Positions 36,916-48,100 of a stretch of DNA of 64,000 bases are shown here, piece after piece. Made by a program: the position numbers and the translations under genes. The notes beneath the pieces are model-generated. The model ran no database searches. It had not been told where the DNA came from and was given only the letters and a program-made list of their open reading frames with translations. The number at the start of each line of letters is the position of its first letter. The stretch's first letter is position 1. Origin of the DNA: Leptasterias polaris (taxonomy: Eukaryota > Echinodermata > Asteroidea > Forcipulatida > Asteriidae); contig JAZGTN010000098.1 of NCBI GenBank assembly GCA_037783415.1, forward strand, positions 1,674,001 through 1,738,000, given 5' to 3'.

Positions 36916-38841
36916 CAGGGGCGGATACAGGGGGGGCGTGGGGGGCGCACGCCCCCCCCCCCCCCTTTTGCTTGAGAAAAAAAAAAAAAAAAAAAAAAAC
37001 ATGAGGAAAAATGAGGGAGAGACAAAGTTAATGACATAGGCCCTACCTATTTTTTTTATATAAAAAAGTTACTAATAATCATTACCTCGTACACTTTGTT
37101 TCATTTGTGGACCACTATTAATTCACCGACTTATGAGGAATTACACGTGAATCTGTGTGTGTGGACATCTTGTTTTCTCACACACTGAACATAAGCGCGA
37201 AACACCTGCACATGCCTGGCGCGGGGTCCGGGGGGCGTGAAGATCATACCGCAGCATGAGTCGACCATGCCACCTGTGTGTGTACATTGTGCAGAAGTTT
37301 CTGGCTGGAGGTCAGCACGCGCGCGCGCTAAATACAATGTGACTTTTACAATACGAAGTGAAGACATAGCCCCATGAATAGGGCCAATCCACTTCGTATC
37401 CTTGGCTCTAGCACCATTGCATTCCTATTTTTGTGCCCGATTTAATTTTTAATCCGGGAAATGAAACTTACTGATCGAATGCTACTGTACTTGTAGAAAG
37501 CCCTAATGCTTAGTTGGTTTTTAAAAACATCACAGATCTTTTGGGGAAATTGTTTGCTTTTCGAATCGCGAGTGTGATTTTTTCCCCACATATTATTAAC
37601 TTGCTCGAAAACCATTGTCAGGTTCCCTTAACAATCCACAACAGTTATACGATCAACTGCTGATATTTAATGGGGACCAGACTGATTCACTCAGCGCGCC
37701 ATCAAGGTTTTGTGAAATACGTGTAATGAGGTGCGCATCTTAAGCCCGTCTGCGCAAAAGATATTATGTTCAGCGCGTTATGTAAATCAGCCTGGTCCCC
37801 ATAGATCGTATAAATGTTGTGAAATTGTTCAGGGAACCCAACTAGCTAGTATGGTTCTCGGGCAAGTTGTTAATACGTGATCAAAAAATTCACTCTCGCG
37901 ACTCGAAAGGCATCCAATTTTCCCCCATATCGGTGATGCTAAAAAAGAAAAAGTTTAGCATTAGGGCTTTCTACAAGTAGGCCTACAGTAGCATTCGATC
38001 GGTAAGTTTTATAACCCGGATTAAAAATTACATCGGGCACAAAAATAGGATTGCAATGGTGCAAGACCTAATTGGCAAGGATACGAACGAAGTGGATTGG
38101 CCCTACATGTACAGGTATATGGGGCTAGTGAAGACATAGCATCGTATAATCATGGTGTCTCACTCTGTTCAGAAAATCACAGATTGTTTTTGTATTCAAG
38201 AAAGAGGGTTAATATCTGTTGTGTTTCTTTCAAACTAGTAATTATCAATTGTGCAGATAATACACCGATGCAGGGCTGGGGGAGGAGGCCTCTAATAGGC
38301 CTACCCTCACATTTTCGTACATTAATGTTATTGTTGCTCGATCGCGCTGTCACTGAAGACAAGCACAACTTGTTCTTATCAGTATATAGTAACATATTTT
38401 GTGTCACATTCTAATCCTCAAGTATATGTGAACAATTATAGACAAAGAGACCCTATTTGGTTAATTATATTAAAAATTGCACTATCGTTTGTCTCACCCA
38501 ACAGTTTTTCCCCCCTGAATATTGTAGGCCCCCTATTAATTGTAGCCTGCATTTTGATTTTTATAACTCAGGATGGCTGATTCAAATCAATGACTCCCAA
38601 CTCGAAAATAAAGTTTTAACAATGATCTTGCTAAAACAAAAGTGGTCAGATATTTTTAAAGATCGCACCACAGAGCATCTAGAATCCTAACTGTTTCGGA
38701 GCATTTAAGCGGGCCCTGGAACCGGCCCATGCCGTAAGGGCTTCGTGTTACGCGCTCGAAGGAGCCGCAAATTTCATTCACCATTTGCTGCTTGGTAAAT
38801 TTTCACGCCCCCCCATTTGGAAAATCCTGGATCCGCCCCTG
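36916..38841. mobile_element. Non-autonomous DNA transposon, 1.9 kb, 5-bp target duplication
   Basis: The left end CAGGGGCGGATACAGG (36916) and right end CCTGGATCCGCCCCTG (to 38841) are inverted repeats. They are flanked by direct repeats ATTAG at 36911-36915 and 38842-38846. C-, A- and G-runs lie just inside the left end. No transposase-like protein is visible. It carries a nested foldback element at 37367-38127. The superfamily is open: the CAGGGG end recalls hAT and P elements, but a 5-bp duplication does not fit their usual 8 bp. Confidence 0.85.
37367..38127. mobile_element. Nested foldback element with arms of about 330-360 bp and 9-bp target duplication
   Basis: The left arm (37367 to about 37697) begins TAGCCCC. 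The right arm (about 37768-38127) ends GGGGCTA. The arms are complementary over their length with small indels (for example GGGCCAATCCACTTCG against CGAAGTGGATTGGCCC). The loop is about 70 bp. GTGAAGACA flanks it directly at 37358-37366 and 38128-38136; the following TAGC also matches. Long terminal inverted repeats with a 9-bp duplication are the signature of Mutator-like foldback elements (family knowledge). It has no coding capacity. Confidence 0.8.
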
Positions 38842-38846
38842 ATTAG

Positions 38847-41800
38847 ATTTGTAAAAGTTGCATATTGCACGTTTTTAATGTTAAGTGATGCTGCAGCTGT
38901 TATGGTGGAACTATTTGGTGGAGTTTGTGTCGAGGTTAGAGTGCTAGATGATGCAGCAGATGTAACAGTTTGGGAGCATGCGAATTCTGTGGTAAAGACC
39001 TACAACGAAAACAAAAATACATGACGCCAAATAAAACCAGCAACAAAGGAATAACAACTCATTTCACAGCAATGAAAAATGTAATCACATAACTATTCAC
39101 TTTTTGGAACACTGAAAAACGAATGCAGTGTTTTATGCTGGCTGGTCACTTTTCTTGCTTACTTACCTGGGTTTACATATAGTTTGCTTGAAAACCTGTA
39201 CAAATTCAAAATAAGCATTTGATCAATAACATGGAATAGTGAGAAATTAAATTGACACTGTTGATGTTGCTACTAAAACTGTTGTAAAAAGGATAATGGT
39301 TATTTTAACTGACATAAAACCGGCTACACACACACAATTTCGTCTAATTTTTACGGCTTAAGGGATGATTAATATGTGGGAGTAAAATTTTATTTAAGCC
39401 TGTTGGTGCTACAGGAACATTTCCAGTTAAATTAAAAGATCGATAGGCGTGGGGGTTGAAAACAACAACAGCAAACAGAAAAACGCCAATGCTCAGAGCT
39501 TCAGAGCTCCCTGGACCCCAACGCGGGGCTTCGCCCCTGGACCCAACCCGTGACATTGTTTTGACCCCCCCCCCCCCCTATAACACATAACAATGTGCGC
39601 CCCCATTGCTGTTGACGATGCAAATCTAACAAATAATTCAAATAATTCAAATAATTCAGGGAGTTTGTTAAAGTTTTAAGATTCATCGATAACAAAGAAG
39701 AGAGGTTGAGGAATTCCCGTGCAAGGGAGGAAGGGAGATTGTCGACGAAGTAAAGTTTGTGTGATTAAAGTATTTAGCCTTCGAGAAAGACTCTGCTAGG
39801 GTAGAAACGTCAGGCCACTAACTTATTTTTTGCATTTATACCACATGTCCTTTTGGTTGGTAAGCAGTTTGCAACAGCTAATTCTATTTTATCATTAAAG
39901 TATAAGATTAACAATATTATATGTTGGCTTTTATTACCAAGTCGAAGTTTGTATTAATGTTGCGCAAATAAATATAGCACGGAGAACTTTTCTAGGCCAT
40001 CCAGACATGCTAAAACCCCAAAGCTTCAGGGGGTGGTGCTTTTTGAGGGATTGCCGGATAAACTTTTGTTACCCACGGTATGCATCGACTAGATCAAAAC
40101 ACTCAACTCGTGTTACTTCATTTCATCTCGTGTTGCTTCATTTCAAGGGAGTGGCTTTTTACTTTTAAATTTGAAACATATTTTGCAATAAGCTGAAAAA
40201 ACATTGTTTAAGTTTGTAACAATTCATTTTTTTAAATATTTTTTTAAATGTTAAACACTTAAACTTCGAATTATTTTATGCACAGGATTATTATTGTATA
40301 AAACAATTTTACAAAGCCAATAAGATGACCCCAACTCTAGAAAAATATAAGAAAACAATTGTATCGAGAAAAAAAACTTTAATCCTGTATAATTATAAAT
40401 ACTGTTATTTTTATTTATTCGACCAAGACTACCAAACAAAAATTACAAAGAAACTAGTACATGGAGATGAATAAAGAAGTAATCCAAGAAAGAAAAATAA
40501 ATAAAAAGAAAAAAACCTTTAAATCATAATGTACAACATTGGTAATTGTCACCTCTCTCCCCACATCTGCCACCATTACCCCTTGCAAGGCAAATCAACA
40601 AGGTATAAACTATAATGTCGCCTCTTCATGTCCTGTCGGGTAATTACAGAGAAAACGGGGAAATGGAGCTTTATTATTTATTTGGCTTGGCTTGTTTTCT
40701 TTTTCTTTTCTGTGTATATTTATCTTGTGCAAGTGGGCCTTGCTTAATGTCATGATTACACCTTACGCTTTGCTAATAGACGAATGGGCAAACGCAAACA
40801 CGACCACCCCCCCCCCCCCCCCCCCAACTTCCTTTGGAAACGAGTTGTAATCCGGGGGATTTTCTTCACACCCACTGGCATAAAACACAATCACCCCTGG
40901 AAAACGAACAGCAATATTAGGTCTTACACCCAGACGCACTGTTACAACTAATTGATACGTTTCTCCAAAAGTGTGTGTGCACCATACGCGATTCGTAACC
41001 TTTCCAAAAATGCCTGACAACGATGATGTCAAGTACAGACGCTGCAATGTTATGAAAATGTCATATTTCCGACAGAAAGAAGATTATTATTGCCAAGAGT
41101 TTCTCTCAGAAGTATGAACAGTGGGTAAGATAAACAGAGACAATATATAGACATCAGATAGTCAATACAATTGGGTTAAATTCCTGTTAAATTCTGCCTT
41201 TTGGTCGCGTAAATTGTGGTTCAGTGAGTTATGTTGATTCTCATTCTGATTCTTTAACTCTCGTCGTCTGAATAATATGGTTACTTTAGTCGATTATCAT
41301 TGATTGATTGTCAACTGTCGTAAAATGGCAATTAACCTTAGGCCCATTTTACTGGGTTTTTGCTTTAGTGGTTTAGTTTGGCGGCTTACTTTGGCTTACT
41401 TACACTACAGTTCTGTTATATATCCTCCCCTGTCCGGTTTTCAATGTATGCCTTTTTCTTTGAATTGAAAAAAAATAAAAATATTCCATAATCAACTGAT
41501 GCCCTAATTACCTTCCTTTGTTTATAAGAAATATGCAAACATATATTAAAACGTGGTGGACATTGAAACTTTCACACCACGCACCGATCTTCGATGACTT
41601 CAATAGCGTCCCATTTATTTTGAGTTTGACCTGTTTTCGATGCAAACAAAAAAGTATGGTGTCCGGGTGAAGCCATACGTGGAAGAAACATCTGCAGTGA
41701 CTACAAGTGTTCTGTGAGACTTAGTGTATGACTCTATAGCCAGCAGTTTTCTTCATTTTATTCAACATATTTTTTCAAAAACTTAAAAAAGAAAAAAGAA

Positions 41801-42072
41801 AAAAAGAAAAAAAAATGTAAATAATTCTTGGCTTTCAAATCTTATTTTTATTTAGTTTTGTGTCTTTTTATGTTTCTTAACATTTATAATAAAGCATATA
41901 AATAAACAGTGATAATCGAATCACAAAGCTGATGTTTAAATTTTAATATTAATAACAAAAATGATAGAGTGTTACAAAAGAAAATTATCCAGACTATTAG
42001 AAAATGATATAAGGCACGTGGCTTCTTTAAGCCTCTGTATTTTTTCCCCCAGAATGCTCAGCAGAATGTTCA
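38847..42072. other. Intergenic, no gene seen
   Basis: 3.2 kb of AT-rich sequence with C-runs at about 39566 and 40807 and A-rich patches near 40490 and 41790. A 94-codon reverse frame at 40763-41047 runs through the C-run and has no recognised domain. No exon was recognised. Confidence 0.45.
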
Positions 42073-42234
42073 GTCCAGGCCTGGAATTTCATCTCTGAAA
42101 GGGCAAGGCCATTTTGATTTTGCAAAGGGCACTTGTATTGGAAAATCATAAAGTCTATGGGAAACTTTTGAAAGGGCACTAAGGCCAAGACCAAGGCAAC
42201 GAAGGCCATGGCCTCCGTGGCCTCCGTGTAATTC
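42073..42234. mobile_element. Short inverted-repeat transposon (MITE)
   Basis: The left end CAGGCCTGGAATT and right end AATTCCAGGCCTG are exact inverted repeats, with TCAGTC directly repeated on both flanks. About 165 bp. The inside has GAAAGGGCA-type repeats and a GGCCATGGCC palindrome. Confidence 0.75.
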
Positions 42235-42544
42235 CAGGCCTGTCAGTCACATGATTTGATCATCGTGAATTGTGAATTGAAAAAGTGTTTGATGAAACTT
42301 TTTCGGTGGGAATTTTTTTTTTTATGGCCCCGACAGTATGACATATTTTTGTACCTTGCAGAAATGCCTAAAATACCACAACTTTTTGCATAACAAGTGC
42401 AACTAACCAGTGGAGCCTTTACATGTTTCTAAGTTTTGGTCAAATGAGAGGAGACTCTTTGCTTGGCAAGTCAAACCACAAAAATTGTATCTAGGGACTG
42501 TTTACATCACGCGCAGAGAGGTAAAAGATTTGCCTCGATTTCAG

Positions 42545-42643
42545 GGACGCCCTGAATACAGGGCGTCCTACGATAATGACATTCTGCAGCTCCATGTAGC
42601 TGACTTCTGTCCCCCCTGTGGCCAAGCTGAATCCTTGGCCACA
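42545..42643. repeat. Two adjacent perfect 10-bp-arm hairpins
   Basis: GGACGCCCTG (42545-42554) pairs with CAGGGCGTCC (42559-42568) around AATA. TGTGGCCAAG (42617-42626) pairs with CTTGGCCACA (42634-42643) around CTGAATC. Both loops end in a GAAT-like sequence. Confidence 0.85.
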
Positions 42644-42669
42644 CGTCTCAACCATTTCTTTTTAAGCTA

Positions 42670-44090
42670 AGCGATAACCATTTAAAAGCGCATTCCCTAC
42701 GGGCCAGTTGGCGGTTTAAACTAGCTAAATGTGTTCACCTAGCTCTTCTTGCCTTGTGTGTTTTGGATGTTCAAACAAATAACATTTTAAAAAGATATTT
42801 CAAACAGTACAGTAAATGGTAATTGTGCGACCTACTCCGAATTAGGCATCTTGTCAAAACCTCCAAGCTGTTCCAGGCCGCAGCCTTTCTGCGGAATTCC
42901 GCGGACTTTTTAATCCGTTGATAACAAAAGGACCCGTAGCAACCAGACAGGTCTGTGGCCAGAACGGTTCATTTACATGTCAATAAACATGAATATTCCA
43001 GCGGCTCCGCGGAGAGACCGGTCGGCTGCTGCTGAGGAACGCAGGTGGTGAACAAAGGTTTTACTTTTGCAGGGCAAAAAAGCAAAGTTAGGGTGGATGC
43101 AATAAATGTAGCTAAAGCAATTTTCTCCATTTCCATGTGTGATTATTAAAACTTAGTTGGTTCATGACTATAACATTCTAGAAACATTCTAGACTATGTA
43201 TTCTAGAAATGGTGTTCTTTATTTCCATAGTTTTATTAAAGTGATCATAGGTTGTTTCACCAATTGCAAAAGTGGGCGTCAGAGTATAGCAGTGACAGGG
43301 GACAATTTAACAGTTGCGAAAATCTTAGATCACCCATGTATCGATCACATATTCACTCATCCACAATGTATTATGCAAAATCGACCGCTATCTGCAGTTC
43401 ATCTTAAATAAAATTGAACACACCAAACAAATATGATCCAAAGTCTAATATTAATAAAATAAAATGATCGGAATTGGTCGCCGGCGCAAGTTGACGCTAT
43501 TGCGTGTTAAAATATGAACTTGCATGCATTCAGCTGGCAAATATTTGACGGCGAATATTACTTGACTTAATTTTTTTGTTTTTTTGTTTACGACTTTTTG
43601 ATGACATTCACTAATGGACCGAGCTAAGCCGAGGAAGTGATGCCAGGACTTGCTCAACATTATAATTTAATAAAGTTACTGGTATATTTAATTGATATGG
43701 GGTATTATTTCAGAGTGAGGCCTACCATTCGCCCTAAAATACAAGCCAGGTCGGGCAGTTGAAGGCCTCTGTAGGAAAAGGGATAGATGTGTAGTGTCAA
43801 AGTCGCCGAATTGGTCGACTGTAACGTTTAAAACATGTTGTTAATAATAGCGCGCAATTTTCATGTTGTGCAAGAGGGTCGGCCGGCACATCCAACGAGC
43901 ATGGTGCATTGGTCTTGTCGGCACGGCCTGTCCGCTTCAAGGACGATGATAATCATGACCTGAAAATACAACATGTTTATTCATCAGACTTATTGTTATA
44001 CCAACAATAGCGCCCGGCATGGATAGCTCATTAAACTTCGCCGCGCTTCAACGCGCTTCAACGCACACGTCCTTTCCTCTGCTGACTGTC
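42670..44090. other. Intergenic, no gene seen
   Basis: Mixed sequence with a GC-richer patch at about 42870-43060 that includes CCGCGG and GAATTCC palindromes. It could be an upstream regulatory patch of CCDC66, but nothing specific supports this. Confidence 0.4.
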
Positions 44091-44325
44091 CGCTGTCCTT
44101 AGCAACGCGGTATTTGCCGTCCAGTCCGCAGCTTGTACGCGGAGGAACGCTTGGGGAGTTTTGACAAGGCGCCTTACTTTCCTCGATGTGTACCGGGCGC
44201 AGCCATCTTGGAATGATCCCAATCAGCATGGTGTCATCGGCCGGCTGAGCTGTGGGCAGAGTTTGAGGGTGCGAATACAATTCAACGGCTATTTTATGTG
44301 AATTTAGCTTGCCGACTATGTAAAG
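44091..44325 (+). promoter_or_regulatory. Candidate CCDC66 promoter and 5' non-coding exon
   Basis: This GC-rich patch precedes the first recognised CCDC66 exon by about 0.8 kb. It holds GTCCTTAGCAAC at 44095-44106, whose right half matches the RFX X-box half-site common at ciliary genes. It also holds GCCATCTTG at 44202-44210, a reverse YY1 motif that often sits just downstream of start sites. The sequence GACTAT|GTAAAG at 44314-44325 is a possible donor. Joined to the exon at 45101, it would form a split ATG start. All of this is motif-level inference. Confidence 0.3.
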
Positions 44326-44559
44326 TTTTAATATAATGGTATCGTCCAACCTTGTTGCATGTGCTGCATGGTGGTTGCAAGAACTTTGTCAAACTCCAGT
44401 CTGTGTTCGTGTGGTACCCGCCTCCCCATATTGTAGGGGTCACATAAAATAGCCGTTGTAAACCAACAAAAGTTGTTTTTACCTTTTGGGGTTTAGTATT
44501 TAAAACATAATTTTATTCAATGCTACATTTTCTTTTCCTTTTTAACTATAAATTTGTTT

Positions 44560-44590
44560 TGGTGGGGGGGGGGGGGGGGTGGTGGTGGTA
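44560..44590. repeat. G-run and GGT repeat
   Basis: Homopolymeric G-run of about 16 followed by (GGT)n. Low complexity. Confidence 0.8.
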
Positions 44591-44782
44591 GAGTTCCATT
44601 TTTAAAATGTAGTGTTCTTTTAAGATTTTAAATGTTATTGATTTTATCTGCTTTTCAGTTGCAATTATCGTAACACCCCTTCCTCTGCGACCGTCAGGAG
44701 GATGGAGGGTTACTATAGTATTAGGTGTATCACAACTAGCCTATGGATGGGGCAGCGAGTCTACGGATCACAGTGATCACGT

Positions 44783-44996
44783 TGCAATAGACACAATCGG
44801 CGACTGCAGCATGTGACTCATAGTGGGTATACAAAGTAAACAAACCAAGCAAGTAATGCACAGTGAGTATGGAAAAGCTTTACAACAGTAGCACTCAGAA
44901 GTTTCCATTCACACTGTGCGTTGCTTGCTCGGTTTGTTTACATTGTATACCCACTATGGGTCACGTGCTCCAGTAGCCGATTGTGTTTATTGTTAC
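44783..44996. mobile_element. Foldback element just upstream of CCDC66 exon 1
   Basis: The two halves, about 92 bp each, are complementary: for example AGTGGGTATACAA against TTGTATACCCACT, and AATCGG against CCGATT. The outer ends are AATAGACACAATCGG and CCGATTGTGTTTATT. The loop is about 25 bp. Non-coding. It lies roughly 100 bp before the exon at 45101. Confidence 0.8.
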
Positions 44997-45100
44997 TGCT
45001 TAAGAAATAATAATAATATCAAAATACTAACAATTCATTTAAAATATTACCATTTAAAAAATCTACTGTTATTAATTTTACTGTATTTTCTTTTCCCCAG

Positions 45101-45162
45101 GGAAGGTTTAAAATATGCTGCCAAAGCCAAGTCAGGCCAACTCGGGAATCTCCTTTTCAATG
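45101..45162 (+). CDS. CCDC66: CCDC66 exon with N-terminus
   Basis: Begins with the last base of a codon, then encodes EGLKYAAKAKSGQLGNLLFN and one base. The acceptor is TTTTCCCCAG, the donor AATG|GTAATG. If the upstream exon ends in AT, the junction makes ATG and this would be the true start, closely matching the position of the DGLK motif in the human protein. Confidence 0.8.
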
Positions 45163-48100
45163 GTAATGTGTTTTGGTGGTGTCCTTATTGCGTTAAAATC
45201 AATCCTCTCTATGGTCAGACGACAAACCATGTGTTTAAATTCAGGAAATTTTGTGACATTTTTTTCAATGTTTTGAACCCATTTGGGAACATACATGTAG
45301 AATGTTGAGAAAAAAAGAAAGAAAGAAGTTTAACAAATTTGTTGTTGCAGTCCGGCGTGTTTATGAAACAGAAACTGTGCCAATGGCTGCTCTGTAATAA
45401 AGTAACAAATGTCTGCTTACAGTAGAGTTGTGCATTTACATTTTTACCCCTAAACAAACCAAACTTGTGACTTACATTGAACTGTTTATCCATTTTTACG
45501 AAACAATGAGCCCATCTGTAAAAGGAGCAGATGTCAACACACTTTCAAAGATTAAAAATAGAACACTTTAAACCAGTCTCTACAGTCAAAAAACCATAAA
45601 CAAAGCAACATGTATTTACAATTTGTAGGTGATTGAAAATAATGTATTGTAGGAGATTAAGATGTATAAAAAACATTCCACCAACAAAAGGGATGTCAAG
45701 CATTCCTGGAATTGGGGATAGTATCAGGGGATAACATCTGTATTAAGAAAACGAATGTTTTTTTTGTTTTTTTTGTTTTTTTTTTTACTGTGGGCTTTGT
45801 TTAGCCTTGAGGAAATTTATAAATGGATTTCACCGGTTAACCGGTTAAACAAACTAACCCTAGCTTACAGGCTTTGTGAAATTGGTTCAACTTCTGCTCA
45901 TAAAGTCAGTTTTATTTTTATTTTTTATTTTTTTATGGTAAAGCAGTGGTTATGAAAAAGAAACTGTGCTCGGGGCTGCTCTGAGAGGCTGTATGAAATG
46001 GGCCCCTGATTTGAGATTTTCTCTCTGTGTTATAACGCAAGAGTCCCGAGGATGCAGACTTAATCACCTGTGTCTAAGTATTTTATTCCATGCGCATGAC
46101 ACATTTTTAGGGTATCTCTGGAGGGTATATGTCAAATTTCTTAACACCTTTGAAATTGCCACCAAGAGCACCAATAGACCAATGCATTTGTTTTTCATTT
46201 GCAATGATCTATAATAGCGGTATTTTCTGCATGTACTGGGACGCACAACGCTTGCGTACACGACAGGTTTTATCTTGAGTCAAGCTGGCGCTTCATAAAG
46301 TGGTGTCAAGATTATTGTCAAAGAGGTTTTATTTTATTTCATTTATTCTGGGGTTGTGGAGCCAAGGACTCTCAGAAAAGCGAACTTAAATCACTATAAC
46401 TGGCCAATAACCCAATGGAGAGAAGACCCACGCAGTCAGGTAGGGACTGAAAACCCAATCCACATAGTGCCACCGGCGTGATTCAAACCGGGGTTCTAGA
46501 TGTGGAAGGTAAGGAAATAATTTATGTGAGTGAGTAATTCATAGTAATGTATAAGTAGTGTATGCATTCAATACTGTTGTACCTAATTACTTATTTATTT
46601 TTTATTTTTTGCAGATCCAAAGCCCAACAAAAGCAAAAAGGTGGGTTGGATTTGTTAGTTTTACTTGTTTGCCTTTTTTAAAAGAGTATTTATCTGAAAT
46701 ATTGCAAATTGAAGAAATTAGTACATTTTACACATAGCTCATTTTTCCACACTGCCCTGTGCATGCATGATTACTCTATTTGTAAAAAGAAAGATGCACC
46801 CAGAACAGTAACTGACTTTCCTAACATGAACTTTACACAAATAATATTGAGAACCGCTACTTAGTCCCATCTACATAAACATAAAGTGTTTGCTAAAGTT
46901 TTTATTCACAAAAGCTAACAGAATCAAATGTTAAAATTATTTAATTTGAATTCGTTAAACAGTTGAATTTGGTACATGTAGCAGAGTGTCTTCCACCCAT
47001 AGTACATTAAAACTGACACCCTGACAATGTTGTTTTTCACAAATCAGTTTTGAAATTTTTTCTAAGCAGTTTGGGTACAAGAAAAAGGCCCAGTCGTTTC
47101 CCATACGGAAAACCGGCGCTGCCCAGGACTCTGAGGCCGAGAACAAACCGGCAACCCAGAAGAAGCTAATCTCGGATAGATCAAGCTCTCAGAAGAGCCG
47201 CCCATCCAATCCTCGAGATGCAGACCCTAAGCCAGGAAGGAAAGCCAACAACCCGGAGCAAGAAGCCAGGAAACAGGGAAAAGACTTTGTGAGGAAGAAT
47301 GCTCAGAGGGTGAGCGGGAAATCCAAAGGTGAAGGAGCCATTGATAGGAACACTGTTACTTTGACTCAAGACCAACTGAATGCAATCCTCAAATCAATCG
47401 GACAAGTTGCTGGCAGTGATAATGTTGCCAGCATTGCAATAGGTGAGTGACTGATTTTTGTATTTGATTTTTTTCTTCAGTTTCTGTTGTTAAAGTTGCT
47501 TCACCTGATGTTTTGCAAAAAGGTTAAACACTTTGTCTCTGTAAACAGTTGGAACAATTAACTGGCAAACTGTTTAACCGTAAGCAAACGTTGAAATACT
47601 TTTAAAGTCTGGCTTGTGCATAATTGTCATTATTACTTTGTAGATGTTTTACATGTGTTCGCCCAATTAGATAAAATATGTAATCGTTTTTTCGTGCTCA
47701 GAAAATGGTGATGTCAAAGTGAACACTGCAGAGAAAGACACACCTCCAGAAAAGGGGGATGATGTAAAGAAGAAAGAAGAAGATGAAAAGAAAGAAGAGG
47801 ACTCTACTACGACCAATGAAAATAGAGTCACTAGTGCTGCAGCCTCTGAGAACATCCTGTCATTGTTGGCGAAAGCCAACAAGAAGAATGAGAAATTTCC
47901 CAGCTCTGCCGCTAGCAGTAAACCCCAAACGCCAAGCAAGACGCCAGCAAGCATCACTAACACTGAAAGGGCAACATCGCCCAAAGATGATACCAAGGAA
48001 AAGACATCAAGGAAGGAGGAGGCAACTACATGTAGAGGAGAGAATAACAGAGGTGGTCATCAGACTGACTTGAAAGAGTTGGAGTTTGCTAACCTTAGCT

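Noticed and set aside
40763..41047. 94-codon reverse frame
   Set aside because: Passes through a 23-base C-run giving poly-Gly; no domain recognised and no splice sites.
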